NCBI GenBank assembly: GCA_003506995.1
Contig: DNXB01000266.1
Span: 24,396 to 48,535, forward strand
Length of the DNA stretch: 24,140 bases
Direction of reading: 5' to 3'
Origin: Verrucomicrobiales bacterium
Lineage (GTDB): Bacteria; Verrucomicrobiota; Verrucomicrobiia; Verrucomicrobiales; Verrucomicrobiaceae
In this document: positions 23,663 to 24,140 of the stretch, piece by piece
How the letters are laid out: the number at the start of each line of letters is the position of its first letter
Numbering within the stretch: position 1 is the stretch's first letter
Translations under genes and position numbers: made by a program
The notes under the pieces: generated by a model
The model's input: the letters and a program-made list of their open reading frames with translations, nothing else
Databases searched by the model: none
Told to the model about the DNA's origin: nothing

Positions 23663-23739
23663 AACCACTAATCTGCACTAATTCGGAACAATGGATCAGA
23701 GCGGCTTCCATTCCCCGAGATTAGTGTGCATTAGTGGTT
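23663..23739. repeat. Inverted pair of period-10 repeats between trpD and the Hsp70 gene
   Basis: The left arm 23663-23683 and the right arm 23719-23739 are 21 nt each and largely complementary (aaccactaat shared by both), with a 35-nt loop. Within each arm the word NNACTAATNN occurs twice at a 10-nt spacing. The element takes up most of the divergent gap, so both promoters must lie within or beside it; no -35/-10 pair could be named with confidence. Confidence 0.7.
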
Positions 23740-23754
23740 CAAAACCACGGCCCT

Positions 23755-24140
23755 ATGCAATCAGCTCCCATCCTCGGCATCGACCTCGGCACGACGAATT
23801 CCCTCGTCGGTGTCGTCGATAGCGGCTTCCCCATCCTGCTCGCGGATGAGCATGGCAGCCGCAGCACGCCCAGCGCCGTTTGCATCGCGGAGGATGGCAC
23901 GATCACCGTCGGAGCCGCCGCCTTGCGCCAGCGGGCGCTTCGTCCCACGCGCACGATCACCTCGGTGAAGCGCCTCATCGGTCGCAGACCCGGTGAAGGC
24001 GGATGGGCACCGCCCTATGCTCTGGGCGATTTGAAAACCTCCCCCGTCGAGGTCTCGGCGGAGATTTTGAAGCACTTGAAGGCCGTCGCGGAGCGGGCGC
24101 TGGAGCAAAGTGTGTCGCAGGCCGTCATCACCGTGCCCGC
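23755..24140 (+). CDS. Hsp70-family chaperone, N-terminal part (cut by right edge)
   Basis: The ATG at 23755 opens 128 visible codons of an Hsp70 ATPase domain: ILGIDLGTTNSLVGVV (phosphate-1 loop, about 6-21), then TPSAVCIAEDG, SVKRLIGRRPG, VSAEILKHLKAVAERALEQ and AVITVPA at the edge. The spacing and the SVKRLIGR and VSAEILK segments are more like HscA and other DnaK paralogues than the main DnaK. Only the first third is present, so function cannot be narrowed. It is divergent from trpD. Confidence 0.92.
   Translation, partial: MQSAPILGIDLGTTNSLVGVVDSGFPILLADEHGSRSTPSAVCIAEDGTITVGAAALRQRALRPTRTITSVKRLIGRRPGEGGWAPPYALGDLKTSPVEVSAEILKHLKAVAERALEQSVSQAVITVP

Overview
The window looks like a chromosomal segment of a Verrucomicrobiota bacterium, probably of the Verrucomicrobiales (Prosthecobacter/Verrucomicrobium-like). 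The grounds are two PSD1-type proteins (cytochrome-c-like CxxCH + DUF1549 + DUF1553), a DUF1501 protein, several secreted or Tat-exported proteins, a 50-residue 'small basic protein' of the Chlamydiae/Verrucomicrobia type, and generally GC-rich coding DNA. The genus is inferred, not proven. Almost all genes are on the minus strand. The plus-strand genes are a RecB/AddA-like helicase-nuclease, a small antitoxin-like gene and an Hsp70 gene cut by the right edge.

Layout. 1-1977 (minus): Tat-exported beta-propeller protein, then a PSD1 protein running off the left edge. 2067-5369 (plus): UvrD-type helicase with a C-terminal RecB nuclease. 5338-11552 (minus): a run of closely spaced or overlapping genes that begins with a complete PSD1 protein and ends with DUF1501 and a small protein resembling archaeal CTP-dependent riboflavin kinase. 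Between PSD1 and DUF1501, normally adjacent partners, sit a membrane protein, a decayed copy of the DUF1501 N-terminus, a nucleotidyltransferase and its small helical partner. 11659-14448 (minus): a sialidase-like BNR protein and a PhoPQ-related alpha/beta hydrolase. 14547-16359 (minus): 2-Cys peroxiredoxin with a clear terminator, pseudouridine synthase, small basic protein. 16596-18958 (minus): gatB followed by a second nucleotidyltransferase and a small ORF. 19048-21238 (minus): secreted SUMF1-like protein and a HEPN-like/CBS gene interrupted by an in-frame TAA. 21385-24140: antitoxin-like ORF (plus), CvpA-like membrane protein and trpD (minus), Hsp70 (plus, partial).

The most unusual material falls into three groups. 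First, toxin-antitoxin-like nucleotidyltransferase pairs are inserted into housekeeping or metabolic operons, one of them through a duplicated DUF1501 start. Second, several unrelated short-period 'word' repeats (periods 6, 7, 9 and 10 nt), some as inverted pairs, lie between genes and also in frame inside PSD1 genes; two PSD1 paralogues carry different 9-nt repeats at the same domain position. Third, there are an archaeal-type riboflavin-kinase-like protein and a HEPN-like/CBS gene split by a stop codon. No rRNA, tRNA, CRISPR array or complete insertion sequence was recognised. No gene-free stretch exceeds 300 bases; the longest (16360-16595) holds a hexamer inverted repeat.
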